Source: Taiwanofungus camphoratus (Eukaryota > Basidiomycota > Agaricomycetes > Polyporales > Taiwanofungaceae). From it: a stretch of 64,000 bases of DNA. Of the stretch, positions 1 through 11,572 are shown piece by piece. The stretch covers positions 2,976,001 to 3,040,000 of the forward strand of contig CP021222.1 of the NCBI GenBank assembly GCA_003999685.1, written 5' to 3'. Under the pieces are notes generated by a model. The model searched no databases. It was not told where the DNA came from and saw nothing but the letters and a program-made list of their open reading frames with translations. Position numbers and translations under genes: made by a program. Positions within the stretch are counted from its first letter, which is position 1; every line of letters starts with the position of its first letter.

Positions 1-1996
1 AGGAGCGTTCGAAGCCTGGGACAGGACCCGCCAGTTACCCTATAACGCAGTGAAGACAATGTAACGAGCGATCGAGGAGGGTACGTACCACACGACGTCC
101 TAAGTTCCTCGCCCACCGCAGGTAATCTTCGGCCTCCGCTACGCCCTCCAGACGAGAATCGAGGAGCGCCAGGACATCGCTGTGAGCTAGGCCAACACCA
201 TCAGAGTCCATATCGTCGAACATGATGGGGAAGGGAAAGGCAAAAGGGGAGAAAGGAGAAAAAGATAAGAGGCACCCACAATTAGCTTCTATCAGGATAT
301 CGCCCGCTTCGCAGATCGGACGCGATAGGCTACAAGTTCCCACGGTCGCGCACACTGACTGAGGACAGTCAGGATTTCAATAGGGAGGAGGTGATGAGTC
401 CCGTAGCCTCCTGGGCCCCGAATCGCGATTTTAGGAGCTTTCTAATCCCCCAACCGACCACTCTAAGACTCTCCTACAGCCTACGACAGGAGGGATAGGT
501 TCCTATAATATTCCTAACGCCCCCTCTCCTTCCTAAACCCTCCTAACACCCTACGAAGTCTTGCGAAGTCACACGAGGTGCTACGAGATTTCGAATGCTA
601 GACGCGAAGTCCCTAACTCCTGCTAAGTCCACTATCGGACACTGCCGGTCCTCCCATACTGTTCCATTGGATCTAGGTCCTATCTACTACGTCACTCATC
701 CCGGGCTTAGCTAAGAAGTCTTAGCTAAGTCTCTCCTAGCTCTTGTGATTGCAGCTACCTCCGATAGGCTCCGAAACGGTCCGAAGTTCCGGAAGTTGGA
801 CTTAGGAAGCCTTGTGCACCCCCATGGGTCTCGATCCTATGCCATAAGGTCATCCTAGGGCGTACCCATATGACCCTCCACCCATTTAGGACACCTCCTG
901 CCCCGATTAGGCCAAGTCCCGCTGCTAAGGACTTTGTGCGCTCTTAGCCCGCTAAGATAGGTGATCACGGTGCATGGCTGCTCTCGGATAGTCATCCCGC
1001 CCTCGTGAATGAAGTTGGTCACCTTTCTACCGTTCGTAGTTCCCCTGTTTCAGTTCCTAATTAGTTCCTATCCCCCTCGTGTTCACTTCGGAGTCCATGC
1101 GTTTTAGTACACATTTCGGACTCGTAAGGATCACTTCGCGCAAGATTAGTTCACCTCACGCTCCCCTATTTAGTCAGAGGTAGTTTACTATGTACGAGAG
1201 AGACCCCTCAGTGCATGCTTCTCTCTTTGGAATACCAGTTCCCCTGTAGCTCCGATCTCAGGAAAGCGCCGCGAGTACAACCTTAGAAACGGTCCTAAGG
1301 TCCCTAAGTCTCCACCCCAGCTTCGTTTCAGTACCTTTGAACTACGTCTACGCTCGCGATATATCTATGAACCATGTCTACGCTTCCTGAACTACGCACT
1401 ACGATCTACGAAAGTCGCCGTGACCTCGCACCCTTCAGCACCTCTTATAGCACCTATCCGGTGGGCCTCCGCCTTAGTTATACCCTTAGGCTCACGTTGC
1501 GTCATCCCTACGTCCTACGAATAGCCCTACGACTCTCCCATAGCCTTAGTTACAGGCTATAGTACCTCTCCCTACGCCCTCGAACTCTCCGACCTCTCCT
1601 ACAGGTCTCCTACGCTAGCCAAACCTCGCCCACCTCGCTCTAACAAACCTCTAAACCTTACGCCCTTTAGCTAACTCTAGCTAAAAGGACTTCGCAGCAT
1701 CTACGAAGTCAGCTCGCGTGATTTAGCTAAAACTTCGAAGGACTTCGCAGAATCTCGAAGGACTTCGCGTACTTCGGAGGGCCTCGCAAGGCCTTAGGGA
1801 TTGTATAGCACTTAGGAACAAGATCCTGTTGTACAGGACCCTTGACCCCTTACTCCCCCACTTACAAAAACAAGACATACAGGTTTCCCGGTATCGTACA
1901 GGTTGTAGCTCCTACCCTCATATCCTCACAGTTATCACACTACCCCACAGCCACGTTGCAGAGCACTCCCTAGGTACCAGGGTCCCCTAGGTCGTA
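1..1996. other. Motif-rich, largely non-coding block; possible end of another LTR element
   Basis: No convincing gene is seen. The only frame of note is a short minus-strand one (355-35) with an acidic, charged stretch that I do not recognise. From about 420 to 1,960 the sequence is packed with variants of short words such as ctacgaa, acttcg and cctaag, unlike any other part of the window. At about 1,996-1,999 it meets the outer LINE copy abruptly, and its last bases read gtatca, the same six bases that close the complete LTR element at 17,383. I infer, weakly, that this is the terminal part of a second LTR retroelement inserted in the LINE, with the rest beyond the left edge. Confidence 0.4.
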
Positions 1997-4900
1997 TCAC
2001 CGGGCCGCACCTCAGGGTGGAGGGGTGCAAAGTCTTCTGATGACTGCCGCCCGATGCGATCTATGAACGTCATGGGGGTGACAGCCTGTTTTTTGCCACG
2101 GCGTGAGTTAAGCGGCCATGGCACAGTGATATTGGTGACGTTGGTCGCCCAATAAGGTGGAAGAGCGGCCCTCATTGGGTGCCCTTCATGAACTCGTCGC
2201 GCTCTAAGCGCAGCTTTCTCCATGTATCGGTCGACCTGGATGCGGATGGGGACCAACCCACCCAACATCTCCATCGCCCCGATCGGTGTGGTCTTAAAAC
2301 AGCCAGTGATCCACCTAGCTGCTCTCGACTGGGCGGTCTGCAGTTCTTTTGCAGCCCATTTGAGGCCCTTCCACTGTGGGTTCCACCACAGTTGAGCGCC
2401 ATATAGCATCAACGGAATGACGTGCACTATATAGAGCCGTCTTTTGTTGATGGGATGGAATCCGTGTGCCGAATTACCGAGCATGCGAAGTGTATTGCAC
2501 GTGCTGGCCGCTTTATTAGCGTAAAACCGCACGTGTGCATGGAAACTGAGCTTGGGGTCTAAAAAGAACCCAAGATAGCGCATTGTGTCCTTTGCTCGCA
2601 AAGTGACTTCATGTCCATCAGTTCGGATGGTTAGATCCGGACCAAGGGGTCAGGAAGTCGAATACCCCTTCTGGCGCTTCCAGAAGTGCATCAACTCCAA
2701 CTTATCTCCTTCGACGTCTAAACCTAAACGGTTCAGATCACCAACGAGATCATGGAAGACATCCGCCAAAATAGCGTTGTTCTTCAGAACAAGGGCTTGT
2801 GGGCTGTCGTCAACAGCCTTCGGCGAAGCCGCCATGATGAGACTGTCGTCCACATAGAACTGAGTCCCGGTTCGGCCCGGTTGTACCAAATGGACTGGCG
2901 CCCACTTGTGTATGACCGGTGCAATGTAAACCCCAGATAGAATTGGGGATAAACTCAATCCTTGACCGACTCCGACATCAAAGTCAGATGGATCGGTCAA
3001 GATACCATTGAACATGAATTGGGTTTTTCGCCCGATCAAGTAATTTGCCATGAAATTACAGAGCTTACTATTGAAGCCCTGTTTTCGCATGATTCCTACC
3101 AGCGCATCATGATTGATGGACGGGTAGAACTGTGACACATCAAGCAGCAGCACCGATGGGATAAGGTTGCGCGCCCATGCCTCTTTGACATTGTGCACTA
3201 ATTGAATGCCAGCGTCAGTGGTGCTATACTGCATAGCCCCACCAAACTGGCATGGGTGTAGGATTCCCCATTTCTGGGCATCCCACTGCATTCGTTTGGC
3301 AATGATCTTCTCGAACAATTTGCCAAAGCAATTCAGCAAGCAGATAGGCCTATAAGCCTTCGCTAGCGTATAGTCCGGTTTGTTCGGTTTGGGTAAAACC
3401 ACCGTAACAGACCGCTTGAAGACGCTCGGATAGACCTCGAAATCGAGGCAAGTGTTATAGTATGCGCGCAGCCATTGTCGCACGTGTATACCGAGATCGA
3501 TCTCGATGCCCTCCTCAGAGCGCTTGATCCGATCCACCATCCATTTAATCCACATCCAGTTCACATGATCGGGACCGGGTGCGGACGTATTGCTAGTGGA
3601 TTTGAGATTCTCACGAATCTCAAACTCACTAATGTCTGGTAGAGTCAATTCCTCCCTTTGGGGAATTTCATCCACAAACGACAGATCCACCGACCGTGGG
3701 TTGACAGGCGTGAACTGAGCTTGAAAAGCACGACTGAGATCAGCTGCACTTTGGACTGGCACACCATCAGCTTGCCGCAGCTGAATAGTGGCCTCTTGTC
3801 GTCTCGGCTTTGTCCATGCAACAAAGTCCGAGATTAATTGGGGATTGGATTCATCCATTATCCGATCAAAGTGTGCGCGCTTCGCCCGCTTTGTGACAAG
3901 GTGAAGTGTTGCACGTTGTTTATGCCGTTCGGACCGAAGTTCAGCGGCAACATCATATGCATCTGCAGTGGCCTGAGCACCAGGTCCCAACTGATGACGT
4001 ATGTAGTGATACTGCCCAGACGCCGCACTAAAGCGGTGCTGGGTGTTTGCCAGCTTAGTGGCCGCACGGGAGCATGCAGCATCCCACCACGACTTTGAGC
4101 GTTTGGATGGTCGTTTTACTGCCGAAAACTCCATCCATAGTCGTTGGAGGTCTCGCTCGAGGTGGTCCCCCATTCTTTCAACGCCTTGGGCGCTGCTGAA
4201 GTGTGTAGGGTAATCAGCGAACAGTTTCGCCGTTGCCGTCACGAATTGTTGGGCCGCGTCGCCGGTACGAGGAATCCCCCGCACCGGTTCTGGCTCAACC
4301 TCAATCAGCATCTCCCATCGCAGGACCGCGTGGTCGCTGTTGTGGCGATGTGACATGAGTACATGAAGGTCTTGGCCTTCATAGTACACTGGGTCGATCC
4401 ACACCAAGTCAATGACTCCGGGTGTGAGAGCGATATTGTGGGAACGCCAAGTGACGGGACCGTCCTGGGCGTTCATCAAGACCAGATCAAGTTCAGCCTG
4501 GGCCAACTCGATAAGGCGATTGGAATCAGCGTAGTGCGGAGGCCGCACCCGAGATCCCGCAGCCCATGCATCCCACAATGGGTGGCGGAGATTGAAATCC
4601 TCGCACATACACGCAATGGGTGGAAGCGCGTGTACACGTGTTTCCAAGTATCGGACAGCATCAAATGTGGTGCTGTCGTTGTACACGTTCAGGACATTGA
4701 AGTCTCCAAACAAAAGTTTGAGCGCTACCATAAGGCAATCCTTATGGGAGACACTGTGGGTGACAACTTGCGGAGAAGCCAAAGCCTACCGCTTGTTGAC
4801 ATATACTGCAACCCGAGAATCTTTCGACGCCCCAAGGCACTTGAACGAAGCATGGGCAGACGTATTCTCATATGCCTCCCCATCCCGTGACTTAGCAGAG

Positions 4901-5685
4901 GCCACATCCTTGATGCGGCCCCAGAATATCTCTTGGACGCAGATAATATCGGCGTCCCTATGTCTCTCAAGTAGAATGCTCGTATTCTCCGCAGATTTCT
5001 GAACATTCGCACTTATGCATGTGAGTGCGGGCCTTGTAGGCTCGTCTCTCAGATTGTCACCATCAACCGTTGGGCTGGGCATACAGGAGGGGTCCGCTTC
5101 CACCTCTATGGGGGAATCGGGCTGTTCATTATGTTGTGAGGCCGGCGAAGTTCCAAATGGTGGGGCCGAAGCACCGTCGGAAGAGTCCGGTTCACACGGT
5201 TGTCCATTACTCCCATAACGGGTTGATGGTATTGAACCCAATCCGGTGTGCCATGCACTACCATCGTGGGCAAAGGGCATGGATACAGCAAGGCTGCTTC
5301 CAGCACTAATGTGGTCGTCACCCCCTCCCCCAGAGGGGATTGAGCAACTTCCGCGTCTTTGTGAATCGTCTGGCACTATGTCCATCGATTCAAAAAGAGG
5401 ACCTCTCGAGAGAGAGGAACTCGAAGTGGAACTCTCCCCATGATAGAGTGAGTTCAAAGTTGTGTCCAATGGACGAGATCTCGGATGATCCGAGTCAGCT
5501 TGAGTGCGATGAGCAGGGCAGCCGCCATGCACCGACATCGCACTCGCCGAGGTGGGTGCACCATCAGTCCTAAGACCAACAGCGGCTATAGGGGCACCAG
5601 TATGGGAGGAATTGGGAAGGAAACGATGAGATTTAGACATGCTGGGCACGGGCGCTAAATCGAGATGGTGGTGGTACTGGTTCAA
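1997..5685 (-). pseudogene. LINE copy 1 ORF: endonuclease and reverse transcriptase, two stops
   Basis: The frame opens at 5,685 (or the Met at 5,640) with a Ser/Pro-rich leader of about 200 residues. An endonuclease/exonuclease/phosphatase domain follows (residues like CVQEIFWG, then GDFN-type and SDH motifs, about 5,040-4,290), then a reverse transcriptase (about 3,600-2,700) with QGLSLSP and the catalytic FYVDD at about 2,845-2,860. Two in-frame stops interrupt it: near 4,786, where copy 2 has Trp after VNKR, and near 2,650, where copy 2 has Arg after GYSTS. Both look like single-base changes (TGG to TAG, CGA to TGA), the second of which fits deamination. The frame is otherwise open to its truncation, which suggests a fairly recent loss. 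It is not expected to be functional. Confidence 0.85.
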
Positions 5686-5695
5686 GAAGCGGCGG
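1997..5695 (-). mobile_element. LINE copy 1 (Tad/I-like non-LTR retrotransposon), 3' part missing
   Basis: This is the 5' roughly 3.7 kb of a LINE on the minus strand. It closely matches copy 2 at nearly every line and differs mostly by transitions. It starts at 5,695, directly against the host 13-mer at 5,696-5,708. It stops at about 1,997, within the stretch between reverse transcriptase and RNase H, so the RNase H domain, terminal zinc motif and poly(A) tail are absent. Losing the 3' end is unusual, because LINEs normally lose the 5' end; interruption by a later insertion (the block at 1-1,996) explains it best. The family looks like the single-ORF fungal LINEs with EN-RT-RH order, judged by domain order only. 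Confidence 0.85.
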
Positions 5696-5708
5696 TCGGC
5701 ATGTACTC
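5696..5708. repeat. 13-bp direct repeat, left copy (LINE target-site duplication)
   Basis: The sequence tcggcatgtactc lies between the 5' end of LINE copy 1 and the poly(T) (poly(A) on the minus strand) that ends copy 2. The same 13 bases recur at 18,080-18,092 at the outer end of copy 2. This marks the target-site duplication made when copy 2 inserted. Confidence 0.85.
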
Positions 5709-6014
5709 TTTTTTTTTTTATTTTTTTAATTCTTCGGGTTTATACTCCATACAATGTAGGTACATGTAGAGTAATAATGATAGTAAGTGGGCATCCGCGC
5801 CCGCATGAGCGGTACACCTACAGTTTTCGGTGTCCTCGTTATATGGCGTGGGCATGTAATCCAACAAGGCCTGACAGGAAGAGTACAGTCGCCATATGAC
5901 GCCATACCCGACCCCGACCCGTTTTTCACGCTCTGTGTGTTTACTCGGCCCGGTGATCCCGTTCCGTCAGCAAATCACTTAGGGAACTGAGTATAGCCCT
6001 ACAGGTTTCAGGCC

Positions 6015-9000
6015 TCAGTTATCGTTCGGGTAGACGGGGGGGTCGTCGTGGATACTAGGTTCCGCTATCCCCTCATCTATCCAATTATGGTACATTTCAA
6101 ACGCCTTTGCTTCAGCGTCGTACCACTCGCATAAATCTCGGTATTTTCCACCCAGGGCGGTGGTCATACTGGGATCTAAATGTCGGTCCGCATGGAACCG
6201 TTGCCAGGCCGCTTGTCTTCCAACAGTGTGGCACATTAGACGGGCACGAGTGAATGTTCTCGTGTGCGCAGCTTCAGCTTCAAGCAAAGATTCAGCTAGA
6301 ATCTCCGCCCAATCGAATGTGGAGACCATCGGGTTGAGCCGAAGGAACTCCATTATGTCATCCGGGGTCCATCCCCTTTGTTCAGGAGGCCCCATCAGAA
6401 GCGGATCACAAGGACCCTGTTGGCGCTTCGTCCTGATCCAGAATGGACAGTCAAAGAGCACGTGTTCCCTGATTTCCTCCGCTCCGCATAAGCAGAGGTG
6501 AGGGCCAGGGATATTGAACCGAGAGCGGTATTCACCGCCAGAGAAATGGTTGGTTAGCACACGACATACGCGTGCCACCTCCTTGTTGGACTTGCCAGCT
6601 GTTTTCAAGACCCACGTGCCCTTAGCCGTAGTCCCGTGCAGCGGTAAGGCGTCCTCGGTTACTTTCCATAACCGTCGACCGCGATAACTGGGGTTATCGA
6701 CTTGTGTCCCCCAGCGCTTTTTGACCCTTGCCTTGACGCGGGCAAGGGCCATTGATTGTGAGATGAATTCCGGTTGGAGATCATCCAATGCCTTCTTCGC
6801 GAGTTCATCAACGAACTTGTTCTGAAAAATGCCTTTATGGGATGGAACCCATAAAAGGACAATGCGTCGGTGTTCATCTGCATCGAGGAACGCTCGTACG
6901 TGTTGAGAAGCCATGACCGCCGCCATCTGTGACGGTCCGACTTCCGGCTTGAAAATTTGGTCAAGTGCCGATTGGTTATCGGAACAGACCGTGAGGGTGG
7001 TGATGTGGGCAGGGGCGTCACGGACCGCTTCTCGCAGCCCGCGCGCCAATGCCAGCATCTCCGCATCGAAGCTCTGGACCTTACCGGCCCCGAATCTTCC
7101 ATGGGCAACGTGATCTTCCCCGTCAATGACGAGCCACGCGCTACCAGATCTTACTGTGGGTGCATTCTTATACGACCCATCAGTGAATAACATTCGCCCT
7201 TCTGGCTGGGCCAACTGGCACCGGAATTCCGGCCACCAGGTGTACTCCAGCCAGTCGGCGAATTCAGGAGAGCTTTTGTTTGGACTTTTTCCGTCCAAAA
7301 ATACCCGCTCGAAGCGATCAATGTACCGATCCACGACCCGATCGCCGGGCCGCGCCTCCGGGTGGAGTGGTGCAAAGTCTTCTGATGACTGTCTCCCGAT
7401 GCGATCTATGAACGTCATGGGGGTGACAGCCTGTTTTTTGCCACGTCGCGAGTTAAGCGGCCATGGCGCAGTGATATTGGTGACGTTGGTCGCCCAATAT
7501 GGTGGAAGAGCGGCCCTCATTGGGTGCCCTTCATGAATTCGCCGCGCTCTAAGTGCAGCTTTTTCCATGTACCGGTCGACCTGGATGCGGATGGGGACCA
7601 ACCCACCCAACATCTCCATCGCCCCGATCGGTGTGGTCTTAAAGCAGCCGGTTATCCACCGAGCTGCTCTTGACTGAGCGGTCTGCAGTTCTTTTGCAGC
7701 CCATTTGAGACCCTTCCACTGTGGGTTCCACCACAGTTGAGCGCCGTATAGCATCAACGGAACGACGTGCGCTATATAGAGCCGTCGTTTGTTGATAGGA
7801 TGGAATCCGCGTGCCGAGTTACCTAGCATGCGGAGTGCATTGCACGTGCTGGCCGCCTTGTTAGCGTAGAACCGCACGTGTGCATGGAAGCTAAGCTTGG
7901 GGTCTAAAAAGAACCCAAGATAGCGCATTGTGTCCTTTGCTCGCAAAGTGACGTCATGTCCGTCAGTCTGGATGGTAAGATCCGGGCCGAGGGGTCGAGA
8001 AGTCGAATACCCCTTCTGGCGCTTCCAGAAGTGCATCAACTCCAGCTTATCTCCTTCGACGCCTAAACCTAAACGGTTTAGGTCACCTACGAGATTGTGG
8101 AAGATATCCGCCAGTATGACGTTGTTCTTCAGGATAAGGGCTTGCGGGCTGTCGTCAACAGCCTTCAGCGAAGCCGCCATAATGAGACCGTCGTTCACAT
8201 AGAACTGAGTCCCGGTACGGCCCAATTGTACCAAATGGACTGGCGCCCACTTGTGTATAACCGGTGCAATGTAAACCCCAGATAAAATCGGGGATAAACT
8301 AGAACCCTGACCAACTCCGACATCAAAGTCAGATGGATCGGTCAGGGTGCCGTTGAACATGAATCGGGTTTTTCGCCTGATCAAGTAATTTGCCATGAAA
8401 TTGCAAAGCTTCCTATTGAAGCCCTGCTTTCGCATGATTCCTACCAGTGCATCATGATTGATGAACGGGTAGAATTGTGACACATCGAGCAATAGCACCG
8501 ATGGGATAAGGTTGCGCGCCCATGCCTCTTTGACATTATGCACTAGTTGGATACCGGCATCGGTGGTGCTATGCTGCATAGCCCCACCGAACTGGCATGG
8601 GTGTAGGATTCCCCATTTCTGGGCATCCCACTGCATTCGCTTGGCAATGATCTTTTCGAACAATTTGCCAAAGCAATTGAGCAAGCAGATAGGCCTATAA
8701 GCCTTCGCTAGCGTATAGTCCGGTTTGTTCGGTTTGGGTAACACCACCGTACCAGACCGTTTAAAGACGCTCGGATAAACCTCGAAATCGAGACAAGTGT
8801 TATAGTACGCGCGCAACCATTGTCGCACGTGTATGCCGAGATCGGTTTCGATGCCCTCCTCAGAGCGCTCGATCCGATCCACCATCCATTTGATCCACAT
8901 CCAGTTCACGTGATCGGGACCGGGTGCGGACGTATTGCTGGTGGATTTGAGATTCTCACGAATCTCAAGCTCACTAATATCCGGTAGAGTCAATTCCTCC

Positions 9001-10336
9001 CTTTGGGGAATTTCGTCTACAAATGACAGATCCACCGGCCGTGGGTTGGCAGGCGTGAACTGGGCTTGAAAAGCACGACTGAGATCATTCGCACTTTGGA
9101 CTGGTGCACCATCAGCTTGTCGCAGCTGGATAGTGGCCTCTTGTCGTCTCGGCTTTGTCCATGCAACAAAGTCCGAGATTAATTGGGGATTGGATTCATC
9201 CATGATCCGATCAAAGTGTGCGCGCTTCGCCCGCTTCGTGGCAAGGCGCAGTGTTGCACGTTGTTTATGCCGTTCGGACCGAAGTTCGGCAGCAATGTCA
9301 TATGCGTCTGCAGTGGCCTGAGCGCCAGGTCCCGACTGATGACGTATGTAGCGGTACTGCCCCGACGCCGCACTAAGGCGGTGTTGGGTGTTCGCCAACT
9401 TGGTAGCCACGCGGGAGCATGCAGCATCCCACCACGACTTTGAACGTTTGGATGGGCGTTTTACTGCCGAAAACTCCATCCATAGTCTTTGGAGGTCTCG
9501 CTCTAGGCGATCCCCCATTCTTTCAACGCCTTGGGCGCTGCTGAAGTGTGTAGGGTAATCGATGAATAGTTTCGCCGTTGCCGTCACAAATTGTTGGGCC
9601 GCGTCGCCGGTACGAGGAATCCCCCGCACCGGTTCTGGCTCAACCTCAATCGGCATCTCCCACCGCAGGACCGCGTGGTCGCTGTTGTGGCGATGTGACA
9701 TGAGTACATGAAGGTCCTGACCTTCATAGTACACTGGGTCGATCCACACCAAGTCAATGACTCCGGGTGTGAGAGCGATGTTGTGGGAACGTCAGGTGAC
9801 TGGACCGTCCTGGGCATTCATCAAGACCAAATCGAGTTCGGCCTGGGCCAACTCAATGAGGCGATTGGAATCGGCGTAGTGCGGAGGCCGCACCCGAGAT
9901 TCCGCAGCACGTGTGTCCCACAATAGGTGGCGAAGATTGAAATCCCCGCACATACACGCAATAGGTGGAAGCGCGTGTACACGTGTTTCCAAGTATCGGA
10001 CAGCATCAAAGGTGTTGCTGTCGTTGTACACGTTCAGGACATTGAAGTCTCCGGACGGAAGCTTAAGCGCTACCATAAGGCAGTCCTTATGGGAGACGCT
10101 GTGGGTGACAACTTGCGGGGAGGCCGCGGCCCACCGCTTGTTGACATAGATTGCAACCCGGGAATCTTTTGATGCCCCGAGGCACTTGAACGAGGCATGG
10201 GCAGACGTATTCTCATACGCTTCCCCGTCCCGTGACTTAGCTGAGGCCACATCCTTGATGCGGCCCCAGAATATCTCCTGGACGCAGACAATGTCGGCGT
10301 CCCTATGTCTCTCAAGCAAAATGCCCGTATTCTCCG
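6015..10336 (-). pseudogene. LINE copy 2 ORF, 3' portion: EN, RT, RNase H, zinc motif
   Basis: The frame is open for 1,245 codons (9,752-6,015) and continues upstream in the same frame after one stop near 9,793 (TGA where copy 1 has TGG, in VTWRSHN). Reverse transcriptase spans roughly 9,000-7,950. RNase H starts near 7,190 with LFTDGSYKN and ends in a late Asp region (VDELAKKA, about 6,800). A C-terminal Cys-x-Cys...His...Cys motif lies near 6,500-6,440. The catalytic box reads FYVND at about 8,191-8,210 where copy 1 has FYVDD, so one catalytic Asp is replaced by Asn. With the stop, that substitution and the LTR insertion, this copy should be inactive. Confidence 0.88.
10332..10336. repeat. 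Target-site duplication CTCCG, left copy
   Basis: The five bases ctccg directly precede the LTR element and recur directly after it at 17,384-17,388. LINE copy 1 shows the empty site (attctccgcagatttctg, near 4,983-5,000), which confirms a clean insertion with a 5-bp duplication typical of Ty3/gypsy integrases. Confidence 0.95.
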
Positions 10337-10878
10337 TGATACAAACTGGTATCAACGACCGGAAGCCTCGAACGTGAGGACCTGGCTACTAGAGGTAGTA
10401 GTGAGGCTTTATGGACACTGCGTATGTCCTCCTGGGCGAAGTCGATAGAGTCGAGCGAGTACTCAGATACGAAGTGAGAGGTCGCAAGATACGAGTATGA
10501 GATTGCTAGTAGTGACTAGCTACTTGGTAACCAGATCGAACTTAAGGTCCGACCTACAAAGTACAGGGCCTTATATACGTATTCTACTCTGCGCACGGAC
10601 CATGGCACGTGGTCTAAGAATCAGCATGAGTAAGCGTAAGTAAGGCGATATGAGTCATCAGGCCGTATTAGCAATCAGTAAGCGTAATACGGAATGTGTA
10701 AGCGGAGCCCGATATGAGTCAGTGTCCATGAGTAACCGGGGCCCGTACCGTAAGCAGCAATGAGTCAAGACGCTGCATGAAGAAGCTGGGCCTACCCGAG
10801 GCCCGTCCTAGAGGCGAAAGGTCACGGGACCAATCCGAGGTCCGACCGATAAGATATGCGATAAAAGAAATTGTATCA
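10337..10878 (-). repeat. 3' LTR of the Ty3/gypsy element
   Basis: This 542-bp repeat matches 16,842-17,383 at all but two positions. It carries a TATA-like ttatatac near 10,571 and a cluster of short gtaag repeats near 10,630-10,690. It follows the purine-rich tract when read on the coding strand. Confidence 0.95.
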
Positions 10879-11155
10879 TTACCCCCCTACTTATGATTGA
10901 ACGCCTGGTCAATCAACTAAACTTCAATGGGGACGCGTCGAGTTTCTCCGAGTCGAACTTTTGACGACCGTCGACGAACTTGACGAACTTCCGAGGGCGA
11001 ACTTGAAAAACTTCCCTGGAAGTGACGAGCGGGTGTTTCACCGCGACCGATAAGGGATGACCCTTGAACCCATAGGGGATGACCCCCCTCCAACTGTGAG
11101 CATCCTTCCAGCTCGAACTTTACAGTTTTACGACATGTCGGTCGTACGGTGTAGT

Positions 11156-11410
11156 TTAACGACGTGCACGGTCGTCCTCTCGCAGTTTAACGACATGCAG
11201 GAACCACTCTGGATGATATGGTGGTACCGGGTCGTGGGCGAATGCATAATTGACGGCGGTGCATTCGCGCGTAAGGTGCCCAGGCGACGGGCGACTACAG
11301 CAGAGACATTTGTAGTCGGGGCACGTTCTGTGTGAGTGACGAGTGCTACCGCAGAGGTAGCAGGGACCGTAGCGAGTGAACGAGGATGAAGGACCGTTTG
11401 ACTGGGACAT
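11156..11410 (-). CDS. Small zinc-knuckle frame inside the LTR element
   Basis: An 84-residue frame lies between the integrase/chromodomain region and the 3' LTR, on the element's coding strand. It contains a canonical CCHC knuckle (Cys-x2-Cys-x4-His-x4-Cys, CYLCGSTRHSHRTC) and at once a second Cys/His cluster (CLCC...GH...C). Gag of this element has its own single knuckle at about 15,560-15,610, so this is an additional nucleic-acid-binding-like motif outside gag. It may be an accessory frame of this lineage or a relic captured from another element. I do not recognise a named family. It is treated here as part of the fossil element. Confidence 0.5.
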   Translation of the reverse strand: MSQSNGPSSSFTRYGPCYLCGSTRHSHRTCPDYKCLCCSRPSPGHLTRECTAVNYAFAHDPVPPYHPEWFLHVVKLREDDRARR

Positions 11411-11572
11411 GCGAGCGATGAGTGGGGTGAAAATGCGACTCCTCTTCTCTCATCGTAAATTCTTGCGCTGCTTATATGCGTTCAGCAGCTCGTCCGCAGT
11501 ACCGGCTAAGTTCTCTTCCGGTTCCCATGAGTCATCGGCGGATGAGTAACCTTTCCACCTGACTCGGTATTC

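Larger units (their letters stand above)
5709..10336 (-). mobile_element. LINE copy 2, 3' segment with poly(A) tail
   Basis: On the minus strand this segment runs from inside the endonuclease domain to the 3' end. It includes reverse transcriptase, RNase H, a Cys/His motif, about 290 bp of 3' UTR, and a tail seen as eleven T, one A and seven T at 5,709-5,727. It is separated from its 5' segment (17,389-18,079) by the LTR element at 10,337-17,383. Joined across that insertion, the element is about 5.3 kb. The tail abuts the 13-bp target repeat, as expected for target-primed reverse transcription. Confidence 0.9.

Noticed and set aside
1374-1562. 62-codon plus frame in the motif-rich left block
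   Set aside because: It is made of repeated short words (LRL, LRHPY) arising from the local base repeats, with no domain or start context.
2179-9926. Many 60-110-codon plus frames across the LINE copies
   Set aside because: They recur at the same places in both copies as shadows of the minus-strand LINE frame.
10337-10878. LTR considered as a possible tandem or satellite unit
   Set aside because: It occurs exactly twice, at the two ends of a coding element, with a 5-bp target duplicate.
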